In this document: positions 36,668 to 45,403 of the stretch, one piece after another | How positions within the stretch are numbered: the stretch's first letter is position 1 | Layout of the letters: every line of letters begins with the position of its first letter | Notes under the pieces: generated by a model | What the model saw: only the letters and a program-made list of their open reading frames with translations | Database searches by the model: none | Told to the model about the DNA's origin: nothing | Source of the DNA: Croceivirga sp. | GTDB lineage: Bacteria > Bacteroidota > Bacteroidia > Flavobacteriales > Flavobacteriaceae | Length of the DNA stretch: 64,000 nucleotides | Direction of reading: 5' to 3' | Assembly (NCBI GenBank): GCA_028281025.1 | Contig: JANQKR010000029.1 | Coordinates: 62,001-126,000, forward strand | Position numbers and translations under genes: made by a program

Positions 36668-38872
36668 TTATCCTTTTACGCTTGCCAATTTGGCGTTCTC
36701 CTTTTTAAGGGCATTCAACTTTAAGTCTTGAAGTACATTTATGGCTTCCTCCACATAAACGTCCTTGGCCAAATCTTGGTGCCAACGGTCACGTTTTTCC
36801 CTTAGGACAGGATCTTGCGTAAACAATTCCCGCTCATACCGCAACGACTCAAAAGTCAATTTTGAATCATACTCCGATAAGGTCTTAAAATAATTGGATT
36901 TTTCCTTGTTCTTTTCTTGTCTGGAGGCATACGTATCATAGTTTAGGGAAACCACGGACTCATCCTGTTGTTCCTTTAACCATTTGGCATTTTCTTCAAT
37001 AAGCTTTACCTGAGGGTTTTTGGCCAAGCGGGCCTGACTTTTTGCAATGGTCTCCTCATAATCAATATAACCATCCCAAGTTTGATAGTCCGCAGGGGAA
37101 ATTTTATCCCATCCCAGAGGATTTTCCTGATCCCGTTCCCCCAAATCAATATAGCTGTAACGGTCCGGCACCACAATGTCGCTCTTTACACCTTCCAACT
37201 GTGTGGAGCCTCCATTTATCCTATAAAATTTTTGGGTCGTAATTTTTATGGCTCCCAGGTCACCATGCTCATTACTGCGAACAATATTGTCCAAGGGTAT
37301 TACGTTTTGGACGGTTCCCTTACCAAAGGTCTGTTTACTTCCCAAGACCACTGCCCTTTTGTAATCCTGCATGGCAGCTGCCAAAATTTCAGAGGCGGAA
37401 GCCGATAGTTCATTGACCAGAATCACCAGGGGACCATCCCATTGAATACGTTCGTCCTTGTCCTCATGAACCTCTTTTCCCTGTCCGGAAGAACGTACCT
37501 GGACGATAGGCCCATCTTTGATGAACAATCCTGCCATCTCAACAACTGTCTTCAACGAGCCGCCACCGTTGTCCCTTAGGTCCAATATGAGTCCTTCCAT
37601 ACCGGCCTGCTTTAATCGCTCAACTTCCTTGGCGACATCGGTAGCCGCGTTACGTTCCGTATAGTCATCAAAATCCACATAGAATTTGGGCAAGTGAATC
37701 AAACCGAACTTTCTATCATCTTGACGTACTGTTGCCGATTTTGCATAAGACTCCTCCAATTCCACAACATCCCGGGTGATGGACACTACATCTATGGTTC
37801 CATCCACCTTTCTAACCGTTAAATCCACAATGGTTCCCTTTGGGCCTTTGATCAGTTTAATGGCATCATCCAAACGCATTCCCACAATATTTATGGGTTC
37901 CTCACCATCTTGACCTACTTTTAGGATTTCGTCCCCTACCTCCAAACTTTTGTCCCGCCAAACCGGTCCTCCTGAAATAACCTCAACAATTCTGGCGCCT
38001 TCGGGCTTTTTCTGGAGACGCGCACCAATTCCCTCAAACTTACCGGACATGCTAATATCAAACCTATCCTTCTCCTCTGGGGCAAAGTAAAAAGTATGCG
38101 GGTCAAACTCATCCACAATGGTGTTGATGTACTGTACGAACCAATCCTTGCGCTCCAAGTCGTTTACAAAATCAAAGAATTCGTCCAATGTATTTTTTGT
38201 GCTTTCCCTGGCTGCTTCCTCTACTTCGGCCAAGGTCATGTTCTTCAATTCCTCTTTGGCGGGGTCTTTAAACTTGGTATCCACTTCAACACTTACCATG
38301 TCCGGACCGACCTCATCGTCCTTTCCGCCGGAAATTGCGCTTTTTCTAACCTTGATTTTATTGTCATAAATACCCAAGGCATTATATTTCAACTGCTTCC
38401 TCCATCGCTCTTTGAGTTCTTTTCTGTTCTTGGCATAGGGAACTTCGGCATAATCTATATTGATGTCCTCATTCTTTTTGAAATCAAAGGGACTTTCCAA
38501 TACTTCGGCATATATGCCCTTGGCCTCATCCATACGCTTCATCAAACGTTGATGCACAAGGTTGAAAAAGGTGATGTCGGTATTTTTTATTTGGTCATCG
38601 ATTTGATATTTATACTTCTCAAATTCCTCAATATCACCTTTTAAGAAATAGCGCTTGGTAGGGTCCAGAATATCAATGAAATCAACAAAAACGTTTGCCG
38701 AGAACTTATCATTGATATTTTTAGGTTCATAATGCCCCCTTTCCAGCACATAGGTGATCAAATCCAACAATAATCTGTCCTTATCATTGGTCTCAAAAGA
38801 TTTATTGGTAAAACTGCAAGAGGCGACAGCTATAAGGATGACCAAAAAGCCAAGTACAAAATTCTTCTTCAT
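36668..38872 (-). CDS. Tail-specific (C-terminal processing) protease, Prc type, S41
   Basis: This 734-residue periplasmic protease degrades or trims proteins from their C-terminus. It has a lipoprotein-like signal (VASCSF), a long N-terminal helical domain, a PDZ domain near residues 280-350 (GIGARLQKKPEGARIVEVISGGP), and the S41 core with catalytic Ser in NELSASASE and Lys in KQTFGKGTVQ. A C-terminal helical region follows, as in E. coli Prc. It is a single gene with a 195-bp gap upstream, shared with divergent surE. Confidence 0.94.
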   Translation of the reverse strand: MKKNFVLGFLVILIAVASCSFTNKSFETNDKDRLLLDLITYVLERGHYEPKNINDKFSANVFVDFIDILDPTKRYFLKGDIEEFEKYKYQIDDQIKNTDITFFNLVHQRLMKRMDEAKGIYAEVLESPFDFKKNEDINIDYAEVPYAKNRKELKERWRKQLKYNALGIYDNKIKVRKSAISGGKDDEVGPDMVSVEVDTKFKDPAKEELKNMTLAEVEEAARESTKNTLDEFFDFVNDLERKDWFVQYINTIVDEFDPHTFYFAPEEKDRFDISMSGKFEGIGARLQKKPEGARIVEVISGGPVWRDKSLEVGDEILKVGQDGEEPINIVGMRLDDAIKLIKGPKGTIVDLTVRKVDGTIDVVSITRDVVELEESYAKSATVRQDDRKFGLIHLPKFYVDFDDYTERNAATDVAKEVERLKQAGMEGLILDLRDNGGGSLKTVVEMAGLFIKDGPIVQVRSSGQGKEVHEDKDERIQWDGPLVILVNELSASASEILAAAMQDYKRAVVLGSKQTFGKGTVQNVIPLDNIVRSNEHGDLGAIKITTQKFYRINGGSTQLEGVKSDIVVPDRYSYIDLGERDQENPLGWDKISPADYQTWDGYIDYEETIAKSQARLAKNPQVKLIEENAKWLKEQQDESVVSLNYDTYASRQEKNKEKSNYFKTLSEYDSKLTFESLRYERELFTQDPVLREKRDRWHQDLAKDVYVEEAINVLQDLKLNALKKENAKLASVKG

Positions 38873-39067
38873 AGGTATGGTTTTGGGACAATGATTTCAT
38901 TAAAGTCTGGCACAATACCTAACTTACAATTATTTCAATGTCTTATCAAACTTCTAAGATACTGAAAAAATCATGCCAGTTTCTGAGCCTTCGTTTAATT
39001 TTTTGTTAAACGGACGGGTCACCCCATCCTAGTGAAAAACGTATTTTTACCACTTAAATTATGTTTA

Positions 39068-39847
39068 ATGGAAAAACCACTTATTTTGGTGACCAATGAT
39101 GATGGCATTACGGCCCCTGGTTTACGAAATCTGATTCAGGTGATGAAGGAAATCGGTGAAGTGGTGGTCGTTGCCCCAGATAGTCCCCAATCCGGTATGG
39201 GCCATGCCATTACGGTGGACAATACCTTATATTCCTCCAAAGTGGTGGTGGATAAGGAAAAAGGTGCGCCCTTGGAGTATTCCTGCAGTGGAACTCCAGC
39301 CGATTGTGTGAAACTGGCTTTACAGGAGCTATTGGACAGGCGACCGAATATTGTGGTCAGTGGCATTAACCATGGCTCCAATTCTTCCATTAACGTTATT
39401 TACTCCGGTACCATGAGCGCTGCGATCGAGGCCGGTATCGAAGGGATTCCAGCCATTGGCTTTTCCCTTTGTGATTACTCCTGGAATGCCGATTTCAGTG
39501 GATGCCACAAGGCCATAAAAAAAATAACCTGCGAAGCCCTGGAACAGGGATTGCCCAAGGGAACGGTGCTCAATGTGAATATTCCCAAAACGGATGGCAA
39601 ATCCCCTAGGGGAATTAAGATCTGCCGACAGGCAAGAGCAAATTGGAAGGAGAAATTTGATAAACGTATCAGCCCCAATGGAAAGGAATACTATTGGCTT
39701 ACAGGGGAATTTGAATTATTGGACAAAGGGGAGGATACCGATATCCATGCGTTGAGGAACGGCTTTGTTTCCGTTGTTCCCACCCAATTCGATTTAACCG
39801 CCCACCATACCATTCATCAATTAAACAACTGGAATTTAAATGAATAG
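39068..39847 (+). CDS. surE: 5'/3'-nucleotidase SurE
   Basis: SurE (259 residues) is a metal-dependent nucleoside monophosphatase. The metal site is in ILVTNDDGITAPG, and the conserved SGINHGSNSS, YSGTMSAAIEA and NVNIP segments follow. I chose ATG 39068 rather than an upstream in-frame GTG because the family begins with this strand. Its stop overlaps the next small gene by 8 bp, forming a surE-orf-lpxB run. Confidence 0.95.
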   Translation: MEKPLILVTNDDGITAPGLRNLIQVMKEIGEVVVVAPDSPQSGMGHAITVDNTLYSSKVVVDKEKGAPLEYSCSGTPADCVKLALQELLDRRPNIVVSGINHGSNSSINVIYSGTMSAAIEAGIEGIPAIGFSLCDYSWNADFSGCHKAIKKITCEALEQGLPKGTVLNVNIPKTDGKSPRGIKICRQARANWKEKFDKRISPNGKEYYWLTGEFELLDKGEDTDIHALRNGFVSVVPTQFDLTAHHTIHQLNNWNLNE

Positions 39848-40127
39848 CAGAAAAAAGGAAATTATCATCGGATTTTTGGTGGGTATTATTGCCAATACGT
39901 TTGGCACCCTTCTGTACATTCTTCTCTTTTCGGATTTGGGTATTGGCGAGACTTTTAGGGCGGCCTATGGACAAGGGCACCTGGGGAGTCTTCTTGCCTT
40001 GGGCGCCATTTTAAATTTGGTGGCCTTTTTTGGTTTTTTGCGAATTAAAAGGGATTTGAGGGCACGTGGCGTAATGATTGCGACTTTATTGACCGCATTG
40101 GTGATCCTTGCGTACAAATTCATTTAG
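39840..40127 (+). CDS. Small membrane protein between surE and lpxB
   Basis: I do not recognise a family with known function for this 95-residue protein. It has three hydrophobic helices (IIIGFLVGIIANTFGTLLYILLF, LGSLLALGAILNLVAFFGFL, MIATLLTALVILAY) separated by short charged loops. The start overlaps surE by 8 bp and the stop is one base before lpxB, so it is translated with both. The position suggests an accessory of the membrane-bound lipid A step, but that is inference. Confidence 0.82.
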   Translation: MNSRKKEIIIGFLVGIIANTFGTLLYILLFSDLGIGETFRAAYGQGHLGSLLALGAILNLVAFFGFLRIKRDLRARGVMIATLLTALVILAYKFI

Positions 40128-40128
40128 C

Positions 40129-41238
40129 ATGAAATATTACATCATTGCCGGGGAAGCTTCCGGAGACCTGCATGGTTCCAACCTGATCAAGGCCCTTAAA
40201 AAATACGATGAGGCCGCCGACATTCGCTGTTGGGGCGGTGACCTTATGCAGGAAGCTGGCGGGACCTTGGCAAAACACTACAAGGAAATGGCCTTTATGG
40301 GCTTTTTGGAAGTGTTGAAGAATATTTCCACCATCTTTAAGAACATTGCGTATTGTAAAGCCGATATCGATAAGTTTAAGCCCGAAGCCATTATTTTCAT
40401 TGATTTCTCTGGTTTTAACTTAAGGATAGCAAAGTGGGCCAAGGAGCGTAAGTACAAAACCAACTACTACATTTCCCCCCAAGTTTGGGCATCCCGTGAA
40501 GGAAGGGTAAAAAAAATTAAAAAATACATCGATGCCATGTACGTTATCCTTCCCTTTGAAAAGGCCTTTTATGCCAAACATGGTTTTGAGGTCAGCTTTG
40601 TAGGACATCCGCTCCTGGATGCCATATCCAATGCCAAGGTAGAAGCATTGGATACGTTCTGCCAGGTCCACCAATTGAATGGTAACCAACCCATAATCGC
40701 ACTTCTACCGGGAAGCCGTAAGCAGGAGGTTGAAAAAATGCTGAATGTCATGCTTTCCATTGTACCGGATTTTCCCAACCATCAGTTTGTGATTGCGGGC
40801 GCCCCAAGTCTGGAGGACCGTTTTTATCAACGTTTTTTGGTCAAAAAAAATGTACGCTTCGTCTCCAGGCAAACCTATTCCCTATTGTCCCATTCCCAGG
40901 CAGCACTTGTTACCAGTGGCACTGCCACCTTGGAAACGGCTCTTTTTAAGGTACCACAAGTGGTCTGTTATAAAGGGAATTGGATTTCCTATCAAATTGC
41001 AAAACGAATCATAACGCTGAACTATATCTCTTTGGTAAACCTAATTATGGATAAGGAAGTGGTGAAAGAATTGATTCAGGGTGATTTGACCACCCAAAAC
41101 CTAAAAAAGGAGTTATCTCAAATCCTGGAAGCCCAAAAAAGGGAAGAAATACGTCAAGATTATGACGCTTTGATCAAAAAATTGGGAGGAACAGGCGCCA
41201 GCGAGAAGATTGCCCAACTGATTGTTCAAAATATGTAA
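40129..41238 (+). CDS. lpxB: Lipid-A-disaccharide synthase LpxB
   Basis: LpxB (369 residues) is a peripheral membrane glycosyltransferase that joins lipid X and UDP-diacylglucosamine in lipid A synthesis. Motifs are YIIAGEASGDLHG at the N-terminus, YYISPQVWASREGRVKKI, FVGHPLLD, LLPGSRKQEV and SGTATLETAL. The start is ATG 40129, one base after the stop of the small membrane gene. The length is normal. Confidence 0.96.
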   Translation: MKYYIIAGEASGDLHGSNLIKALKKYDEAADIRCWGGDLMQEAGGTLAKHYKEMAFMGFLEVLKNISTIFKNIAYCKADIDKFKPEAIIFIDFSGFNLRIAKWAKERKYKTNYYISPQVWASREGRVKKIKKYIDAMYVILPFEKAFYAKHGFEVSFVGHPLLDAISNAKVEALDTFCQVHQLNGNQPIIALLPGSRKQEVEKMLNVMLSIVPDFPNHQFVIAGAPSLEDRFYQRFLVKKNVRFVSRQTYSLLSHSQAALVTSGTATLETALFKVPQVVCYKGNWISYQIAKRIITLNYISLVNLIMDKEVVKELIQGDLTTQNLKKELSQILEAQKREEIRQDYDALIKKLGGTGASEKIAQLIVQNM

Positions 41239-41269
41239 TTTTACATTCCAAGAAGAAATCCCGTCTTGG

Positions 41270-41815
41270 ATGCGTACCAAAACCCTTATTTCCGTATTTG
41301 CATTCTTGATCCTTACCAGCTGTATCGTAAGGAAAAAAACCACCTATGGTAAAAAAAAGACCGTTACGGTGGAGGCAAATGAGGGAGATACCATCACAAA
41401 ACCCCCCACTAAAAAGAGAGTGGCGGCAAATAAAAAGGCGGATAGGGTGGTTGCCAAAGCCATGTCCTTTTCTGGAACACGCTACAAATTTGGAGGTACC
41501 ACAAAAAAGGGGATGGACTGTTCCGGATTGGTTTATGTAACCCTAAAAGACAACGACATCAACTTTCCGAGAACGTCCCACCAAATGGCAGATGAGGGAA
41601 AAAGGATTCGATTGAAAGATGTGGAAAAAGGGGATTTGCTTTTTTTCAAGACATCGAAGAGCGGAAAACGCATCAATCATGTAGGCCTTGTGGTGGATGT
41701 TGATGGAGATGATATTCGATTTATACATTCCACATCTTCCCGTGGCGTTATTGTATCTTCACTTCGGGAAGGATTTTGGAGCCATTCCTTTATAAAGGCC
41801 ACCCGTATTCTATAA
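41270..41815 (+). CDS. NlpC/P60 (C40) peptidase, lipoprotein
   Basis: This 181-residue predicted lipoprotein (lipobox LTSC, Cys18) has a basic linker and an NlpC/P60 domain, which cleaves cell-wall stem peptides. The catalytic residues are visible: Cys84 in MDCSGL, His137 in INHVGLV and His153 in FIHSTS. I chose ATG 41270 because the lipoprotein signal begins there; a longer frame starts inside lpxB. The stop overlaps the comEC start (TAATG), so the two are coupled. Confidence 0.92.
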   Translation: MRTKTLISVFAFLILTSCIVRKKTTYGKKKTVTVEANEGDTITKPPTKKRVAANKKADRVVAKAMSFSGTRYKFGGTTKKGMDCSGLVYVTLKDNDINFPRTSHQMADEGKRIRLKDVEKGDLLFFKTSKSGKRINHVGLVVDVDGDDIRFIHSTSSRGVIVSSLREGFWSHSFIKATRIL

Positions 41816-43833
41816 TGCGTTTTTCTGAATTTGTTTCCGTTAAGCTTACCTTTTGTTTGGTTCTGGGAATCGTTGCGGGTTATTACATTCAACCTAAAAT
41901 TGAATTCATAGCCGTTGCACTCATTGTTCTTATCGCACTTCTGGGATTCATCCACAAACTCCAAAAAAGGGCCTCATTTTCATTTTTTGGACCAATCGCC
42001 TTTCTGACCACTACCTTGATCGGGATGTTGATCATCAGCTTCTCCAACCCCAAAAATCAGCCAAACCATTATCTGAAGGTATCCGGCCTTGAAAAGACAC
42101 TCCGATTAAAAATCACACAAACCTTAAAACCCAATACCTATTCCCACCGTTATTTTGCAAGGGTTGAATCCATTGATGGAAAAGGGGGCTCTGGTACCTT
42201 AATGCTCTATGTGACCAAGGATTCCCTAACAAAGGAGCTTCTAGTCGATGATGAAGTTTTGTCCCGGGCCGTGATACATCCGGTGCTGCCGTCCTTAAAT
42301 CCCTATCAGTTTGATTATAAAGACTATTTAAGAAAACAAGGGGTTTACGGTCAAATTCAAATTTCCGGCCATGAATTCCTCAAACTCAAAGATCCTTCGC
42401 CCTCCCTAAGGGGAATTGCTGCCAATTTCCGATTGGATATAATCACCAAACTACAAAAACAACCCTTTGGCAAAGAACAATTGGGTGTTATCCAGGCCTT
42501 ACTATTGGGACAGCGAAATGACATTTCCGAAGAAACCTATGACAACTATAAAAATGCCGGAGCGGTCCACATTTTGGCGGTCTCTGGACTTCATGTGGGG
42601 ATTCTGTTGGTATTGCTCCAGTTTTTGTTACAACCCTTGGAACGCTTGCAAAGGGGAAAAACGTTGAAATTGATAATCATTGTTGCCCTCTTATGGAGCT
42701 ATGCTTTTGTGGCCGGTCTTTCACCTTCCATCATAAGGGCGGTTACCATGTTCTCCTTTTTAGCGTATGCGCTTTATTTAAATAGACCTACCAATACGTT
42801 CAATATACTGGCACTGTCCATGTTCTCTATTCTTCTGATCAATCCGCTCTTTCTCTTCCAAGTAGGTTTTCAAATGAGTTACGCTGCCGTTTTTGCCATT
42901 GTTTGGATGTATCCAAAACTGCGACAATTTTGGTTTCCAAATTGGTGGTTGGTCCGAAAAGGATGGCAACTGCTTTCGGTAAGTATCGCAGCCCAACTAG
43001 GGGTACTGCCTTTGAGTTTGTTTTATTTTCATCAGTTTCCTGCCTTGTTTTTTGTTTCCAATCTTATTGTGGTGCCTTTTTTGGGGATTATCCTGGGTTT
43101 TGGAATACTGGTATTGGTCTTGGTCCATTTTGACCTTTTACCGTCCTTTCTGGTTACTGTCTACGATGGGCTTATCGGAGGTATGAACGCCGTCATAGCA
43201 TGGGTTGCCCAACAGGAAGCCTTTCTTTTTGGGGATATTCCTTTTGATGCCGTACAAATGGTACTGACCTGCATTATGATCATAGGCCTTGTCCATGTTT
43301 TATCTTCCCCCAATTTCAAAAATCTTACGGTTTTACTGACTGCCCTAATGATCCATTGTGGTTATCTATTCCTTGAGGTGTGGACATCCCACAATCACGA
43401 AAAAGTATGGTTATTGCATCAAACCAAGAATTCGGTAGTGTTGCATCAGCAGGGGCAACGACTACATGTCCTGACCCATGCTCCGGACAAAACCAAAAGA
43501 TTGGTGAGGGACTATACCATTGCCCAACGGATAAGGTCTGTACGTTTGGACACGCTTCAAAACAACTATCAAGCCCATGGTGAAAAACTTCTCATTTTGG
43601 GTGGTACAGGGGTGTATACCCATATTAAAATGCCGAGGTATGTGTTACTTACGCAATCCCCAAAAATCCATTTGGAACGATTTATTGATTCCGTACAACC
43701 CAAAATGATATTGGCCGATGGCAGCAATTACAAGAGTATCGTACGCAAATGGCGGCAAACCTGCAAAAAAAGAAAACTCCCTTTCCACTATACCGGTGAA
43801 AAGGGAGCGTATCCATTTATTTTCGAAGACTAG
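41815..43833 (+). CDS. comEC: ComEC/Rec2 family DNA-uptake channel protein
   Basis: This 672-residue polytopic protein is predicted to pass single-stranded DNA across the inner membrane in natural transformation. It has an N-terminal membrane part, a soluble DUF4131-type domain (residues 80-200), then the competence domain with GAVHILAVSGLHVGILL and SPSIIRAVTMFS, followed by about ten helices. The C-terminal beta-lactamase-like part is reduced and lacks the usual HxHxDH metal motif, as in many Bacteroidota. It starts at ATG 41815, overlapping the previous stop. Confidence 0.92.
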   Translation: MRFSEFVSVKLTFCLVLGIVAGYYIQPKIEFIAVALIVLIALLGFIHKLQKRASFSFFGPIAFLTTTLIGMLIISFSNPKNQPNHYLKVSGLEKTLRLKITQTLKPNTYSHRYFARVESIDGKGGSGTLMLYVTKDSLTKELLVDDEVLSRAVIHPVLPSLNPYQFDYKDYLRKQGVYGQIQISGHEFLKLKDPSPSLRGIAANFRLDIITKLQKQPFGKEQLGVIQALLLGQRNDISEETYDNYKNAGAVHILAVSGLHVGILLVLLQFLLQPLERLQRGKTLKLIIIVALLWSYAFVAGLSPSIIRAVTMFSFLAYALYLNRPTNTFNILALSMFSILLINPLFLFQVGFQMSYAAVFAIVWMYPKLRQFWFPNWWLVRKGWQLLSVSIAAQLGVLPLSLFYFHQFPALFFVSNLIVVPFLGIILGFGILVLVLVHFDLLPSFLVTVYDGLIGGMNAVIAWVAQQEAFLFGDIPFDAVQMVLTCIMIIGLVHVLSSPNFKNLTVLLTALMIHCGYLFLEVWTSHNHEKVWLLHQTKNSVVLHQQGQRLHVLTHAPDKTKRLVRDYTIAQRIRSVRLDTLQNNYQAHGEKLLILGGTGVYTHIKMPRYVLLTQSPKIHLERFIDSVQPKMILADGSNYKSIVRKWRQTCKKRKLPFHYTGEKGAYPFIFED

Positions 43834-45365
43834 TGTACTTTGCCCATTAATCGTTTAATCAAAGGGGATGCCGCCAATACCAAAATACCGGCGCCAAGGG
43901 AATATTTGGCAATGAGCATGAACCCATCCGTGTAAACACCAAGGGTATCCATACCTCCAACATTGGCGTCAGTACTTTCAATGGCCAATTGTTTTCCTAT
44001 AAAACCTACCACTTGAAAAGCAAATGCCGAGGACAAAAACCAAACCCCCATCATAAAGGCAACAATTCGTTTTGGTGACAAGTCCGTAATCTTTGAAAGC
44101 CCAACGGGAGACATGAACAATTCCCCAACGGACAATAAAAAATACATCAACAGCAGATAAGCAAAGGGCACCAATCCATTTTCAGTGGCACTGGCCCCAC
44201 TAATGGCCAACACATAAAAACTGATTCCCGCAAAAACCAAACCCAGGCCAAATTTATAGGGGGTACGGGGATTTAGGTTCTTCTTTGAAAGAAATGTCCA
44301 TAACAGCGAGATGGGTATGGCCAATAGAATAATGAACATGGGGTTTAGTGAATTGGTCTGGGAAGCAGACATTATTCCTTCCAAATCAACGTTTCTTGCC
44401 GAAAACAAGGTGATCACACTTCCAGAGAGTTCATGAAACCCCCAGAAAATGGTCATAAAAAAAGTAATCAATACCGCCACAAATAGCTTTTTACGCTCCT
44501 CCAAGGTTGCCTTGAACATAATATATCCTAAATAGAGCAAAATGGTTACGGCGATAAGTTTAAAAATTACATTGACAATATTTTGATCTCCAAAAAAGCT
44601 TCCATCTGCACCCAATGGCTTGTAGGAGGACAATAAAAATGCAATAAATGGAACACTCAATACACAAAGAATGGGGACCACGGTACTTTGAGGCATGCCT
44701 AAAAGCCTTTTTTCATCCATTCTGGCCTTGGGCGCCATCCCTTTATCACCAAACACACCCCTTCTGATGCCACTCCAGAAAAAAAGCAAGCCTGTTAACA
44801 TGCCAATACCTGCCAAACCAAAACCATAATGCCAACCGTACTTGGCTGCCAACCAACCGCACAGCAGCGGAGACACCCACGCCCCAATATTAATGCCCAT
44901 GTAAAAAATGGTAAAGCCCGAATCCTTTTTTGGATCACCTTCTTTGTAGAGCGTACCCACAAATGTGGAAATATTAGGTTTAAAGAACCCATTGCCGACT
45001 ATGATAAAGGAAAGTGCGAGAAAAAAGGCGATGTCGTTTTCAATGGCCAGAACAAAATGTCCAATGGACATAAATATACCTCCGAGAAAAATGGATTTTC
45101 GCATGCCCATAATCGTATCGGAAATTCTACCTCCAACTACCGTAGAAGCGTAAACCAAGGAACCGTAAGAGGCATAAACTGCGGCGGTGGCATAATCCCG
45201 CTCCATTAACTTTTCAAAAATAACATTGACCATATATAAGGTCAACAGTGCCCGCATCCCATAAAAACTGAAACGTTCCCAAAGCTCTGCAAAGAAGAGG
45301 TAAAAAAGTCCTTGGGGGTGTCCTAATAGCTGCTTTTCACTCGCAGGTGTTATATCATTTGACAT
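43830..45365 (-). CDS. POT/PTR family proton-dependent oligopeptide transporter
   Basis: This 511-residue major-facilitator protein imports di- and tripeptides with protons. The PTR signature is present: ELWERFSFYGMRALLTLYMV, with the conserved ExxER proton motif (ELWER), and GNGFFKPNIST. Twelve to fourteen helices cover the sequence. It lies 38 bp downstream of the DPP-IV peptidase gene on the same strand, which would supply it with dipeptides. The stop overlaps comEC by 4 bp (convergent). Confidence 0.94.
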   Translation of the reverse strand: MSNDITPASEKQLLGHPQGLFYLFFAELWERFSFYGMRALLTLYMVNVIFEKLMERDYATAAVYASYGSLVYASTVVGGRISDTIMGMRKSIFLGGIFMSIGHFVLAIENDIAFFLALSFIIVGNGFFKPNISTFVGTLYKEGDPKKDSGFTIFYMGINIGAWVSPLLCGWLAAKYGWHYGFGLAGIGMLTGLLFFWSGIRRGVFGDKGMAPKARMDEKRLLGMPQSTVVPILCVLSVPFIAFLLSSYKPLGADGSFFGDQNIVNVIFKLIAVTILLYLGYIMFKATLEERKKLFVAVLITFFMTIFWGFHELSGSVITLFSARNVDLEGIMSASQTNSLNPMFIILLAIPISLLWTFLSKKNLNPRTPYKFGLGLVFAGISFYVLAISGASATENGLVPFAYLLLMYFLLSVGELFMSPVGLSKITDLSPKRIVAFMMGVWFLSSAFAFQVVGFIGKQLAIESTDANVGGMDTLGVYTDGFMLIAKYSLGAGILVLAASPLIKRLMGKVH

Positions 45366-45403
45366 ATTTAGTTGGTTTAGTTAACAATTGGATTATATTT
45401 GGT

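Noticed and set aside
38908-38925. TGGCAC upstream of surE as a second sigma-54 site
   Set aside because: No GC occurs 10 bp after the GG, so the -12 box is missing.
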